A stretch of DNA of 64,000 bases, from positions 21,001,275 through 21,065,274 of the forward strand of contig CM043869.1 of assembly GCA_023846275.1 (NCBI GenBank), written 5' to 3'. Each line of letters starts with the position of its first letter. Within the stretch, counting starts at the first letter, position 1. Below, piece by piece: positions 1 to 11,560 of the stretch. The notes beneath the pieces were generated by a model. It was not told the DNA's origin. It made no database searches and saw only the letters and a list, made by a program, of their open reading frames with translations. The stretch is from Vanilla planifolia (Eukaryota > Streptophyta > Magnoliopsida > Asparagales > Orchidaceae). The position numbers and the translations under genes were made by a program.

Positions 1-2841
1 CTCCTTTGCCTTCTCCATCACTTTCTCGCTCTCTTTCTCCTTCTCTTTCTCCTTGTCCTTCTCCTTCTCCTTGTCCTTGTCCTTCTCCCTTTTCTACTTC
101 TCCTTCTCCTTCTCCTTTCCCATCTCCCTCTCCTTCTCCTTTCCCTTCTCCTTCTCCTTCTTCTTTTCCTTCATCTCCTCCTTCTCCTTCTCCTTCTTCA
201 TGATCTTCTTCTTATTCTTCTTTCACTTCCTCCTCTTCTTCTTCTTCTTTCCCTTCTTCGTCTTCTTCTTCATTGTTTTTTTCTTCATCTTCTTCTTTTT
301 TTTCTTCTTCTTCTTCTTCTTCCTTTTCCCTTTTTTTCTTCCTCCTTCTTCCTTCTTACTTCTTTTTTACTTCTTCCTTGTTCCTTGTTCCTTCTTCCTT
401 CTTACTTCTTCCTTTTCCTTTATTCTTCTTCACCTTTTCTTCCTCTTCTTCTTCCTATTCTTCTTCTTATTCTTTTTCTTGTTCTACTACTTCATTTTTT
501 TCATCATCATCATCTTCCTCTCTTGCTCCTTTGTCTTTTTCTTTTTCTTATTCTTCTTCTTCTTCTTCATCTTCTTCTTTTTCTTCATCTCCTTCTTCTC
601 CTTCTAGTTCTTCTTCTTCTTTGACTTTTGTTTCTTCATCTTTTTCTTCTTCTTCTTCTTTTACTTCTTCTAAATCTTTATCTACTTCTTCTTCTTCTTC
701 TTTTTATTCTTCTTCTTCTTTCTCCTCTTCATTTTCTTCTTCTTCCACTTCTTCTTCTTCTTTTTCTTTTCCTTTTTCTTCTTCTTATTATTATTATTCT
801 TCTTCTTCTACTTCTTCATCATCATCTTCTTCTTCTTCTTCCTCTTCTTGTTCTTCTTCTTCTTATTCCTCTTCTTCTTCCTCTTCTTCTTCTTCTTCTT
901 CCACTTTATCTTTTTCCTCGTCTTCTTCTTCTTCTTCTTCTTCTTCTTCTTCTTTTTCTTCTTCTTTTTCTTCTTCTTGTTCTTCTGCTCTACCTCTTCT
1001 TCTTCTTCTTCTTCTTCTTCTTCTACTTCTACTTCTTTTTCTTGTTCTACTTCTTATTTTTCTAATTCTTCTTCCTTTTCATCATCATCATCTTCTTCTT
1101 CAACCTCTTCTTCTAATACGACTTCTTCTCTTTCTTCTTGTACTTGTTCTTATTCATGATCTTCCTCTTCTGCATCTTCTTCCACTTCTTCCTCTTCCTC
1201 TTCTTTTTCTTCTTCTTCTTCTTCTCTTCTCCTTCTCCTTCTCCTCCTCCTTCTTCTTGTCCTTCTCCTTCACCTCTACCACATTTCCACCTTGACCTTG
1301 TCCTTCTCCTACTCTTTCTTGTTCTTCTTGTTCTTCTTCTTCCTCTTCTTCTTCATCTTATTTTTTATTTCTTCTTGTTTCTTCTTTCTCCTTTCTTATT
1401 TCTTCTTCCTTCTTTGTTCTTCCTTCTATATTCCTTCTTCCTTCTTCCTTCTACCTTCTTCCATCTCCCTTTTTCCTCTTGCTCTTCCTCTTCCCCTTTT
1501 TCCACTTCTTCTTCTTTCTCTTTTTCTTCATCTTCTTCCTCTACTTCTTCTTCTTCTTCATTCAACTTACTTCTTCTGTCTTCCTTCTTCCTCCTTCCTT
1601 CTTCCTTCTTCTATCATGGTTCTTCATTTTTTGATATTTTTCATCTTCTTCTTCCCCATCTTCTTCAAATTCTTTTTCTTCTTCTTCTTCTTCTTTTACT
1701 TCTTCTTTTTCTTCTCATTCTCCTTCTTCTCTTTCTTCTCCATCTCCTTCTCATTCTCCTTCTCCATCCCCTTCTCCATATCCTTCTCCATGCTCTCTTT
1801 CTTCTTCTCCTTATGCTTCTCCTTCTGCATCTCCTTCGCCTTCTCCTCCTCTTTCTCATCCTCCTCCTCTTCCTTCTCCTCCACCTCCTACTTGTCCTTC
1901 TCCTTCTCCTTCTCCCTCTTCTTCTCCTTCTCCTTCACCCCCTCCTCCTTCTTATTCTCCTTCTCCTTCACTCTATCCTTTCTTGTTTCTTCCAACTTTT
2001 TCAATCTTCCTTTTTGTTTCTTCCTTCCCCCTTCTTCCTTCTCCCTTCTTCCTTCTTCCTTCTTCCTTCTTTCTTCTTCCTTCTTACTTCTTCTTTCTTC
2101 ATTCTTCCTTCTTCTTTGTTCCTCCTTCCTTCTTCTTACTTCTTTCTTCCTTCTTTTTTCTACATTCTTCTTTCTTCTTCTTTCTACTTCTTTCTTCTTA
2201 TTTCTTATTCTTTCTTGCTTTGTCTTTAATTCCTCTTCTTTTTCTCTACCTTTTGTTATTCATTGATTCATTCATTTTCCTTCTTCTTCTTCTTCTTCTT
2301 CTTCTTCTTCTCTTTCTTTTTCTTCTTCTTTTTCTTCTTCTTCTTCTTCTTCTTCATTTTTCTTTATTTTTTCTTCTTTCATTTTTCTTTTTTGTTCTTT
2401 CTGTTTTGCACTTCCTTCCTCCTTCCTCCATCCTCCTTTCTTCTTCCTTCTTTCTTAATTATTTTTCCTTTTTCATTCTACTTTCTTCTTTCTTCCCTCT
2501 TCCATTTTTCTTCTTCCTTCTTCTTTCTTCTTCTTTCTTCATCTTTCTTCTTCTTTATATGTTTTTCTTTCTTTCTTCTTCTTTCTTCTTCCTCTTCTTA
2601 CTCTTCTTCTTGTTCTTTTTCTTCCTCTTTTTGTCTTCTTTTGCCTTCTTCTTCTACTTTTTCTTTTTCTTCTTCTTCTTCTTCTTCTTCTTTTTCTACT
2701 TCTTCTTCTGCTTTTACTTCTTCTTCCACTTCTTCTTCTTCCTATAATTCTTCTCTTCACCCTCTTCATCCTCTTCTTATTCTTCATCTTCTTCCTCATC
2801 TTCATATTTTTCTTCTTCTTCTTCCTCTTCTTCTACTGTCA

Positions 2842-2875
<34 letters not shown>

Positions 2876-4495
2876 TTCTTCCTCTACTTCTTCTTCCTCT
2901 TCTTCTTCTAATACATCTTCTTCTTATTCTTCTTCCTTTTCTTCTTCCACTTTGACTTCATCATTTTCCTTTTCTTCCTCTTCTTCTTATTCTTATTCTT
3001 ATTCTTATTATTCTTCTTCTTCTACATTTTCTTCATCTTATTCTTCTTCTTTTTCTTCTTCTTGTTCTTTTTCTTCTCCATCTTCTTCTTCTTCTCCTTC
3101 TTCTTCTTCTTCTTCTTCTTTCTCTTCTTCTTCTTCTTCTTCTTCTTCTTCTTCTTCTTCTTTTGATTCTACTTCTTCATCATCATCATCATCATCATCA
3201 TCTTCTTCTTCTTCCTCCTCCTCCTCTTTTTCTTCTTCTTCCTCTTCTTTGTCTTCTTTTTCCCTTTTCAAATTTTTCTTATTCTTCTTCCTCCTCTTCT
3301 TCTTCTTCTTTTACTTCTTCTTTTTCCTTTTCTTCCACCTCTTCTTCTTATTCTTGTTCTTATTCTTCTTCTTCTTTTTCTTTTTCTTCCTTTTATTCTT
3401 CTTATTTTTCTTCTTCTATTTCTTCTTCTTCCCCATCTTCATCTTCTTCTTCCTCCTCTTATTCTTCCTCTTTATCTTCTCCTTCTTTCTCTTCTTCTTC
3501 TTCTTCTTCTTCTTCTTCTCCTTCTTCTTCTCCTTCTTCTTCTTATTATTCTTCTTCTGCCCCTTCTTCTCCTTCTTCTTTTTCTTCTTGTTCTTCTTCT
3601 CCTTCTTTTTCTTCTTCTTCTTTTCTTTTTCTTCTTCTTCTTGTTCCTCTTCTTCATCGTTCTTTCTCCTCTTCTACTTCCACTTGTTATTCTTCTTCTT
3701 CATCATCTTTCTATTCTTTCTCTTTTTCCTCTTCTTCTTATGTGGCTTCTTATTCTTCTTCTTTCTCTTCTTCTTCCTCTTCTTCTACTTCTTTTTCCTC
3801 TTTTTCATCTTCCTCTTTTTCTCCTTTGTCTTCATCTTCATCTTCTTTTTCTTGTTCTTCTTCTTTCTAATCGTTTTCTTCCTCTTCTTTTTCTTCTTCT
3901 TCCTTTTCTTCTTCTTCTTCCTCCTTTTCTTCATCTTCTTCTCCTTCTTCGTCTTCTTCTTCTTCTTCTTCCTCTACTTCTCCATCCTCTTCTACTACTT
4001 CTTCTTATTCTTCTTTTTCTTCTTCTTCTTCTGCTCCTTCTTATTCTCTTACGTCTTCTTCTTCTTCTTCTTTTTCTTCTTCTTCTTCTTCTTCTTCTTC
4101 TTCTTCTTCTTCTTCTTCTTCTCTTCTTCTTCTTCTTCTTCTTCTTTGTAGTGTTCTTCTTCTTCTTCTTCCAACTCTTTTTCTACTTCTCCTTCTTCCT
4201 CTTCTTCCTCTTCTTCTTCCTTTTCTTCTTTTTCTTCTTGTTTTTCTTCTTCTTCATCATCTTCTTCTTCAACTTCTTCTTCTTCTCCTTCTTCTAAATA
4301 TTCTTCTTCTTGTTGTTCTTTTTCTTCACATTCTTCTTTTTCTTCTTCTTCTTCTTCTTCATCTTCTTCGTCTTCTTCTATTCCTCTTCTTCTTCGTCTT
4401 CTTCGTCTTCTTCTATTCCTCTTCTTCTTCTTCTTCTTCATCTTCTTCTTCTTTTTCCTCTTCTTCTTCTTCTACTTCATTTTCCTTTTCCCTAA
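1..4495 (+). repeat. Long homopyrimidine microsatellite tract (CTT/CCTT-rich)
   Basis: The plus strand is almost entirely C and T for about 4.5 kb, built of short runs of CTT, CCTT, CTTTTT and CTCCTT with rare A or G. The complementary strand is GAA/GGAA purine. Long open frames exist in every plus frame, but they encode only Ser, Phe, Leu and Pro, or Glu, Lys and Arg on the other strand, which is what a stop-poor C/T repeat must give. I therefore call no gene here. Different sections favour different sub-units (TTCCTTC near 1380-1470 and 1990-2200; pure TTC near 3090-3160 and 4060-4140), which suggests growth by repeated slippage. The tract runs off the left edge. Confidence 0.95.
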
Positions 4496-4866
4496 ACCCA
4501 AATCCCTACCCCATATAAAATCCTTAATCTTTAATCCCTAATCTCTTATGCCTAATGTGTAATCCCTAACCTAAAACTCTTAATAACTAATCCCTATTCC
4601 TTATTCCCTAATCTCTACACCCTAATCTCTTATTATTACAAAGCAATACCTAATCTCTAATCCTTAATCCCAATTCACTAAGCCCTAATCGATAATTCCT
4701 CTTTACTAATCCCACTCTCCCTAATCCCTAACCTTTAACCCCTAATACTTAATCCTTATTCCCTAATCCCACTCTCCCTAATCTATAATCCATTTTCTCT
4801 AATCACTAATTCCAAATCTCTCCCCCCTTAATCCCTAAACCCTAATCCCTAACCCTTAATCTCTAA
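4496..4866 (+). repeat. Degenerate telomere-like repeat (CCCTAAA/CCCTAAT type)
   Basis: The C/T tract stops and is replaced by about 370 bp of irregular units such as CCCTAAT, CCTTAAT and TCTCTAAT. Canonical plant telomere units survive locally, for example CCCTAAA followed by CCCTAAT at about 4833-4846. On the plus strand the C-rich orientation is the one expected at the left end of a chromosome. The decay shows it is not an active telomere. It could be an interstitial telomeric sequence, a subtelomeric relic, or a microsatellite that converged on this unit. Confidence 0.75.
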
Positions 4867-5500
4867 TTGGTATCTTCTTGCTCTTCTTCTTTTTCTTCCT
4901 CCTCTTCTCTCTTCTTCTTATTCTGCTTTTTCTCCATCTTCTTCTTCTTCTTCATCATTGCCTTTTTTCTTCCTCCTTTTCTTCCATGTCTTCCCCTTCT
5001 CCTTCTTCTTCCTCCGCTTCTTCTTCTTCTTCTACTTCTTTTTGTTCTTCTTCTTCTTCTTCTTCTTCTTCTTCTCCTTCTTCTTCTTTCTTCTTCATCT
5101 TCTTCTTCTTTTTCTTCTCCTTCTTCATCTTCTTCTTCATGTTCTTCTTCCTCTTCTTCTTCTTCTTATTCTTCTTCTTCTTTTTCTTCTTCTTTTTCTT
5201 ATTCTATTTCTTCTTCTTCTACTTCTACTTCTTCTTCTTCTTCTCTTCTTCTTCTTTTCTTCTTCTTCTCCTTCTTCATATTCTTCTTCTTCTACTACTT
5301 TTTCTTCTTCTTCTTATTCTTCTTCTTCGTACTCTTGTTCTCTTTTTTTATTCTTCTGTTCTTCTCCTTTTATTTCTCCTATTCTTCCTCTTCTTCTTAT
5401 TCTCCTTCATCTTCCTCTTCTACTTCTTCTTTGTCATCATTTTCTTCTTCTTTTTCCTCTTCTTCCTCATCTTCCACTTCTTCTTCTTCTTCTTCCTCGA
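4867..5500 (+). repeat. Second homopyrimidine CTT-rich tract
   Basis: The C/T-only strand resumes after the telomere-like block, with the same base composition as the first tract, and ends abruptly near 5500 in ordinary mixed sequence. The reading frames here are repeat artefacts (Ser/Phe/Leu on plus, Glu/Lys on minus). The matching composition on both sides suggests that the telomere-like block lies inside, or grew inside, one original pyrimidine tract. Confidence 0.93.
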
Positions 5501-6540
5501 TCACTGGGCTAACACTCTCTCAAACTAAACTCCCTTTGGACTAGTGCAAAGATTCATTCTAAGGAATTGAAGAAAAGCTTCTTTTTATATCATTCGTGCC
5601 ATTTCTTTTCCCTGCTTATCCCCTTTTCTTTGGCAGCAAAAGTCAGGAATCAAAAAAATCAAAAGATGGACATTCGATTATTAATTCACCATCCCTTGTT
5701 GGTCGACCCACTTTCTGCCACTTCAATCGATTCAACTATAACTGAGCCATCTCTGAAACTTCTTGACCCGCGGACCCCAGAACACGTTTGGTAGGTTGTG
5801 TTACTTCAACACTCTGTTCAGTGACCTTTTGTGGATCACTAGCTGACTTAGAACCAACTAATGTAATTTGCTTGGTAGAACGTTTTGACATGATCGATGC
5901 CCCAACCCCAGGTCACTTTCATTGAATGGTAATGGCAACTCATTCTAGTTCCCTTCATTTTATATGTTTAATTTGATAGTAGAGTAGTGTCATTGTTACA
6001 TAATACCTTATGGGGCTCCCTTCTAAGGATCATGATTCTTAACTTTAGAAAAGTGTTCTCCAATTCATGAAGTGAACAACCCAACCTCTTTGTTTGAAGA
6101 TTTACTAGAAGCTTCAAAATGCAAGTTGAAGCTTTGCTTTTTGTAATTCCAATAAATGAGCAACAATGATTGGAAAAGCTAATCTTTGATAGCAGACATA
6201 AGGAGGGTTTAAAAAATTCTGATCATAGATAGAGACTGAAACTAGTGCATGGGGGTAGGAGCAAATGTAGCCAAACGGATAAAAAAATGGATTGTGAATC
6301 AACCATGCATAGCTTCAATTCCTGTGATTCACCCATCCCATTCTTTCCAGTCAATTAGATTTTTAATGTTTCATGATAGGGGTGGAAGAGATGGGGGTTT
6401 TTACTTTTGAGCACCAAACAAGTTCTTGGTAGGTAGCCATCCTTATTGTTAGATTACTTCCTCCCTGGAAGCTGTAGTTCTAGTTTAACATATTAAGTCA
6501 GTACTATATTTTCTTATCTTATTTCGTTTAATAACATTGA
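5501..6540. other. Mixed-composition intergenic stretch, nothing recognised
   Basis: Short frames only (under 80 codons) with no motif I recognise. The base composition is noticeably less A+T-rich than the 14-42 kb interval, similar to the retroelement remains that follow, so it may be further decayed mobile-element sequence. No repeat ends, RNA gene or promoter stand out. Confidence 0.4.
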
Positions 6541-7114
6541 GCAAGAATCATAGTGGAGACTCGCATCTCTAAGTTTTCACCTAGTGCTTGTTTATATGTC
6601 TCCCAGGTCCTACAATCTATAGTAGACAAGCTGATAAGCAATAGGGACATATTGTCCCCCCTCCATGTTCTTGCTTTCATGACTAAGGCTACGAGGACCA
6701 TCACCCAAGTGTTAACATTACTGGGTGACCTATCTGATGAGCTTGGTGACCTGAATAACTATGTGGAGAGGTTGATGCGACATTGGTATGGCAGCACACT
6801 GTAGGTTCGTGACACTTGCTAAGGAGGAGCTCATTTTGGTGGAGCACGAGCTTGCAGAGGCACGCCTTTGTGTTGAATCATTAGAGGCCAAGAGGACAGC
6901 TTCTAGAGAAGACCTTGCTAAGACTTGTACCTCTACATCAGATCTTCACATTGCCTTGCGTAATTGTAGAGTCGTAGTTATGGCATTGATGACATTGGGA
7001 GTCAGGATATCTTTGCCAAGCTGTGTCATCATCCTATCATTTCTGAGGTCCATAATGTTGGTAACCTCTATTTCTTTTTTTTGTAGGAATTGTGTAGGCT
7101 TTGATAATTACTAA
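6541..7114 (+). pseudogene. Unclassified coding remnant with coiled-coil-like segment
   Basis: Two plus-strand frames lie end to end (6553-6804 and 6788-7114) with protein-like composition unlike the flanking DNA. The first has an amphipathic stretch ending in LSDELGDLNNYVERLM. The second has a heptad-like run rich in Glu, Leu and Ala (EHELAEARLCVESLEAKR), followed by REDLAKTC. This resembles the coiled-coil part of large plant retroelement-associated or plant mobile domain proteins, but I cannot assign a family. It sits beside Ty3/gypsy remains, which makes a mobile-element origin likely. No start or end can be defined. Confidence 0.35.
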
Positions 7115-7439
7115 CATATTTGCATATTTTCCATTTTCGTCTGTGAATTGATACAATACTTTACATGTTTCTACTCGTTCAATTTCTTTGAAGAGTACCT
7201 GCGAACCATTGTAGCAATTGTTGATATTAATATAGTTCCAAGAGGGGCCCCCTGACTTCAAGCTCTTGAAGTAGCCTACAATAGCCTCTCAAAAATGATT
7301 GGTGGGCAAAGAACTTGAAGGTGGTGATGAAACTAGTTTCTTGCATTGATGAGATTGGTGTGTTGCTTGCCCCATTCTAAAAATGCTAATGAGAGTTTAC
7401 TCTGCCAAACTTGAATAGGTCATGGGATTCACTCTTTGC
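7115..7439. other. Non-coding gap between coding remnants
   Basis: No coding signal that I recognise. It lies just downstream (on the minus strand) of the integrase end of the Ty3/gypsy fossil at 7.44-9.32 kb, the place where a 3' untranslated region and LTR would be expected, but I see no matching LTR copy elsewhere in the window. Confidence 0.3.
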
Positions 7440-9320
7440 TCTAAGTCCAGGGTTTGCCTATGTCAAGCCAATAATGAAACGTACTTCCTTGCCATATATT
7501 GAAATATGAGTAGCAGGATGGGATTGTCCCCTAACTGAGTAATAACTCTTCCAATATTGAGCATGAACTGGTGTGAGAACATAGTGGCATTCAGGGGACA
7601 CTTCTTTTCTTGAGTAGAGGACACCTCCTGAATCAGAAAAGGTCCTTCCGACTAATGTTTGAATGTGTTGCATCCAGGTCACATTCATAGGCCTGATTAC
7701 GACTAGCACTAAGTCTCCCGTCTTGAAAGATCATCTCTGAATCCTTTGATCGAAGGCTCTTAATACACTTGCCTAGTAGATTTCAAGCCTTTATCAAGAA
7801 CTCAGTCATTTCTTCTCTAGGGCATCTAGATCTTGGAGTATAAGTTGTACTCTGTGGTCCTCTATAAAGCCTTCCTAAATTGCCACTCTAAGGGTGGAGA
7901 TTTGAACTTCCAGTGGGAGGACTGCTTTTCAACCACTGTCAAGGCATAAGGCATATAGTACGCCCATGGTCCTTCGACAAGTTTCTCATGAAGATCGTTT
8001 TTAAGAATAAGGGCGACTGGAATGAGAAGCTTACACAGTGTCCTATTGACTGACAACTCTTCATGCCAACTTGTTGTTGCATTGAAAGGTGTCGAGAAAA
8101 AATGTTGCAACTGAAACTTTCTACAAAGTCGATCTATTTGTTGATTTTTCAATGGTGTTCCATTCCATTATCAGAGATCAGGTGAGCAGGACTTTGAACC
8201 GATAGATTAGATGATTTTTGATCCACATCATTTCCCTTTACTCATTTCAATGGTGTGGCCTCTGCCCAATTGAAAAAGAATCTGTAGTAGCTAGAATATA
8301 CATACACCTCTTAGATGTGGGAGGCTGGATGTGGCCAATGACATATATGCCCCTAACCTTAAACAAAACATTACCGTCAGATGTCAAGGTTCTGATGGTT
8401 GTCGAATGAAGACTGCATGTATCTTACAAACGTGGCATCTCTTGGAGAAATTAATGGAGTCTTTCGACATGGTGGACTAGTATTACCCTAGTCACCTTAA
8501 TGATGGTAGAACTTTGTGTTTGACTGGTATGCACCACAAACACCAGCATGAGCTTCCTCCAAAGCCTCTTTAGATTCTTTCTTTGACAAGTGTCTTAAGA
8601 GGAATCCATCGAAGCACTCCTATAAAGGACTCTGTTCTCACAAGAGTCTTGTACAGCTCGACGTCTAATATGGTTTCGAGTGGGCACCATCTTATATAGA
8701 ATCCCCTAGCCTAGTTTAGATATTCAAGCAATTGTTGTCTCCGATCCATTTCTGCAGTCACTTCTAAGGCTTCAGTGCCACTTGAGTTTAGCTGAAAACG
8801 ATGATCTTCATCTGTTTGCCCTTATTGTTGTGTTTTGTGTAAGTAGCATTGCCTTTTGGTAAAGATGGTGGAAGCCTTTATCCTTCAATGCAAATGTATA
8901 TGGTATCAAATGGGCTAAGGGCCATAGCTGCTGCTAGGCTTGCCAGTGCATCAGCTTTATGGTTATACCTTCAAGAGTTGTCTTCTATCCGTCAAACTCT
9001 GAATCCTAATATAAATTCTTCGACCCTACTGAATAGTGGACTAGCTCCTATTTCTTCATCGAGAAATTGGACCCCTTGAGCCAAACCAACAAAGCATTCC
9101 ATTGAATGAAGCCCACTTCCCTCCTAGAAAGCCACTTTTGAGGGAGAACTCTTGCTCCCGACTCTCTGAATCTGAGAGTCGAGACAGAAGATGCATAAAA
9201 TGCAAAGAAGACTATGGATGCGAAGTGATCCACTATCCTATGTCTAGGAGTAGGGAAGAGACCACCTTCAATCAACAAAGCACTTATTTCTTGCTCAACC
9301 AAGATGTGTGAAAGGGAACC
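7440..9320 (-). mobile_element. Ty3/gypsy retrotransposon fossil, RNase H and integrase part
   Basis: Read on the minus strand, high to low coordinates, the order is an RNase H end (KADALASLAAAMAL near 8950), a connecting segment with SKKESKEALEEAHAGVCG near 8570, a zinc-binding region of the HHCC type (CHVCKIH near 8430), the integrase core start (YILATTDSFS near 8270), a core part with NRTLCKLL and DLHEKLVEGPWAY near 7950-8090, and the integrase C-terminal module (TGDLVLVVIRP near 7700). This is the order of plant Ty3/gypsy pol. Gag, protease, most of the reverse transcriptase and both LTRs are not identified. It is broken, with several breaks, and old. The RNase H to integrase spacing fits non-chromovirus plant lineages; that is inference. 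Confidence 0.85.
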
Positions 9321-10120
9321 CTCTTCCGAAATGTCTCCAAAGGTGGATAATGGAACTACTATTCTGCTACTTTGACTTTAAATTTTTTTTAAATACTGTG
9401 AGGTAAGAAAGCAAGGAAAGTGAACTTTTTGTAGGTCCGAATAATCGGGTCACTAAGGTCCACTCGTCAACTAAAGCCTCACTTTTTCAGATTCACTAAA
9501 CCTACCTTTTGACATTGCTAGAAGGTCAAGTATCATAGATTAGAAGGTTAGATTCTCTATAAGCATGTCTAATAAATGAATTTCATGGCCACTTGAAACT
9601 AGTGTACAAAAAGCTAAGTTACTTCTAGTCCTCTACTAAGAACTTCTGGCAATCACCTTAGTTGTGATCAACTTCACCCTAACAACTCGACTTGCATAAT
9701 ACCATGACTCTTAATGTGAATGCCCTTCAAAATTGTCCTAAGGTGCAATTAGATAAAGACCCACATCTGACATGACCTCAAGCCAGGAAAGAAAGACGAC
9801 AGAAAGAAATCCCTTCCGACAAGTCAACCTACGGAGTTGAACACAACAGTGACTTCGAGCAAGTTCTTCTATCAATCTTCTGGGCCTTGTTGAACTCCTT
9901 ATTCTATGGACCTCTCATTGATTGATTTGATTGAACCCTGTGAGAGCCCTACCTGATTCAAAAGTTCTCAAGAAAAGATTCCCAGAATCATGTCTAGTTA
10001 ACTAGTGGGGAACCCCAAGGGTAGTCCTCAAACCTGGTTCCCCTCAATTGTCAAGTGAAGTTCCTCTTCTGTTCTCGAAGAAGAGAAGGATGACAAGTGG
10101 TAAGATATCATGTAATACAT
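9321..10120. other. Intergenic stretch, probably mobile-element derived
   Basis: No frame of note. Composition resembles the flanking retroelement pieces rather than the A+T-rich DNA further right. It lies between a minus-strand pol fossil and a plus-strand gag-like piece, so a junction between two elements of opposite orientation must fall in or near it. I see no clear element ends. Confidence 0.35.
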
Positions 10121-10460
10121 GAATTACCAACCTATTGATTCAGGATGTTCTTACTACAAAGAATGGAGCCATATGATGCGAGAGTGCCACATTGGATTGA
10201 TATGAATCTAAAGAATAAGTATATGCGTGGCAATGAAGTACATCAGTAGATTTCATATATTCTATGTATTCCTCAGGTATATTTTCATAGGGAGGATGTA
10301 GCCCATGAAGATGCCTTTAGAATCAGCTTGTTCATTAGTACGCTAAAAGAAAGTGCATTCAACTGTTATTTCATGCTTCCAGAAGGCTCCATCAACCATG
10401 GGCTGAAATGGAGCAAAAAAGAATTTTACACTGATTCGATGAAGATTACTTTATCTGCAC
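10121..10460 (+). mobile_element. Ty3/gypsy gag-like fossil fragment
   Basis: The plus strand reads HEDAFRISLFISTLKESAFN followed by a segment ending LPEGSIN at about 10300-10400. This matches the retrotransposon gag signature in which a glutamate/aspartate pair is followed by a helix with LFxxTLxGxA and then LPxGSI. Orientation is opposite to the neighbouring 7.4-9.3 kb pol fossil, so the two need not belong to one element. It is a broken fragment with no recognised ends. Confidence 0.6.
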
Positions 10461-11560
10461 AACCAACTCTATTCAACAAAACAAACCAAGCGAGTCGGCA
10501 TGGGGTCCCCCTTTGGGGTATTGATTTTTGGGAACTTCTTTACGATACTATAATATAATATCAATAATATAAATAGAAGATTCTATTCTAAGAAATAGTC
10601 AAATAGAATGAGGTGCAGAAGTACTTTTTTGACCTCGTACTCTTTTTGGTTTGTTTGTTTTTTATTTTTTTTCAATCCATTGAAGTTAGTGTCCTTATGC
10701 TAAACACATAATAGGTAAGGAAAGTGTATGCTAATGATCCCCAGAGGGGGCCCCAATTGGCAAACTTAAGGGGGGCTTAGTTCGCATGCTTTCCTTAGCA
10801 ATTAGAGTGAGCACAGAGAATGAGAGATGGGTTGCTCCATCACTTGTGCTAGGACCGCTCCACACCTCAATCAATTTATCGCCTGGTTTGGGACCAAGGG
10901 CACTTATTGTTTTTGATTTTCTTAGTTTGGCCTTATAAAATGGTTGGTGCATTGTTATTGCTAGTAGCTACAGTCCTTCACTAAAGACTAGTATTTGATC
11001 GAGCCCTTCTACCCTCATCCCACTTCTCCTAAGGGCCTTTGGGGAAACTTCTCAAAGGCAAAAAAGAGGAACTTATGAACAGGTCAAATAGAGCGATTTA
11101 TGCCTTTGAAAGATGGCCTATCCCTTACACAAAATGTGAGTTCTGTAAGTAAGAACCCTATATTTTCTTCTCCCCATATAGATCCATGTTCCACCATTTT
11201 GTTCTCAATTCTCAATCAATGAATCGGCATTCATCCATTGGTCTATTTTTTAGCAAAAAGGAAAGCTACTGGCTCGAAAGCATTTGGAGATGAACTATTT
11301 CAAGCCTAAAACAAGCTTTGCTGCTCCACTGAGGATCCCCACCCCTGTGACTTGAGTCAATCAAAATGGGATTCCCTTCCAACCCTACCAACTCCTTATT
11401 AGATAAATGAGTGGATTCTTTTTGGCACAAACAGTGGTCTTATCACCTCAAGTTCCCTCTCTACATAGGACAATTTCCTCTTGGCTTGGTTTCCTCCCTA
11501 GTACATGAGTCAATATGATCTCCCTAACCTCCTAGTCACTCAAAAGATTGAATAAGGTCA
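10461..11560. other. GC-richer stretch, possible organelle-derived insert
   Basis: Composition rises well above the flanking A+T-rich DNA and falls again sharply at about 11560. Short frames on both strands (for example minus 10731-10952, ending LPIGAPSGDH) look coherent but I do not recognise them. The texture, with blocks such as GGGGGCCCC and long unique mixed-composition text without retroelement motifs, reminds me of plant mitochondrial or plastid intergenic DNA. A nuclear organelle insert is only a suggestion. Confidence 0.3.

Noticed and set aside
53-5544. Many long open frames (up to 399 codons) of Ser/Phe/Leu or Glu/Lys/Arg composition
   Set aside because: They follow directly from a C/T-only strand that seldom forms stop codons. 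All frames are open together and none has protein-like variety.
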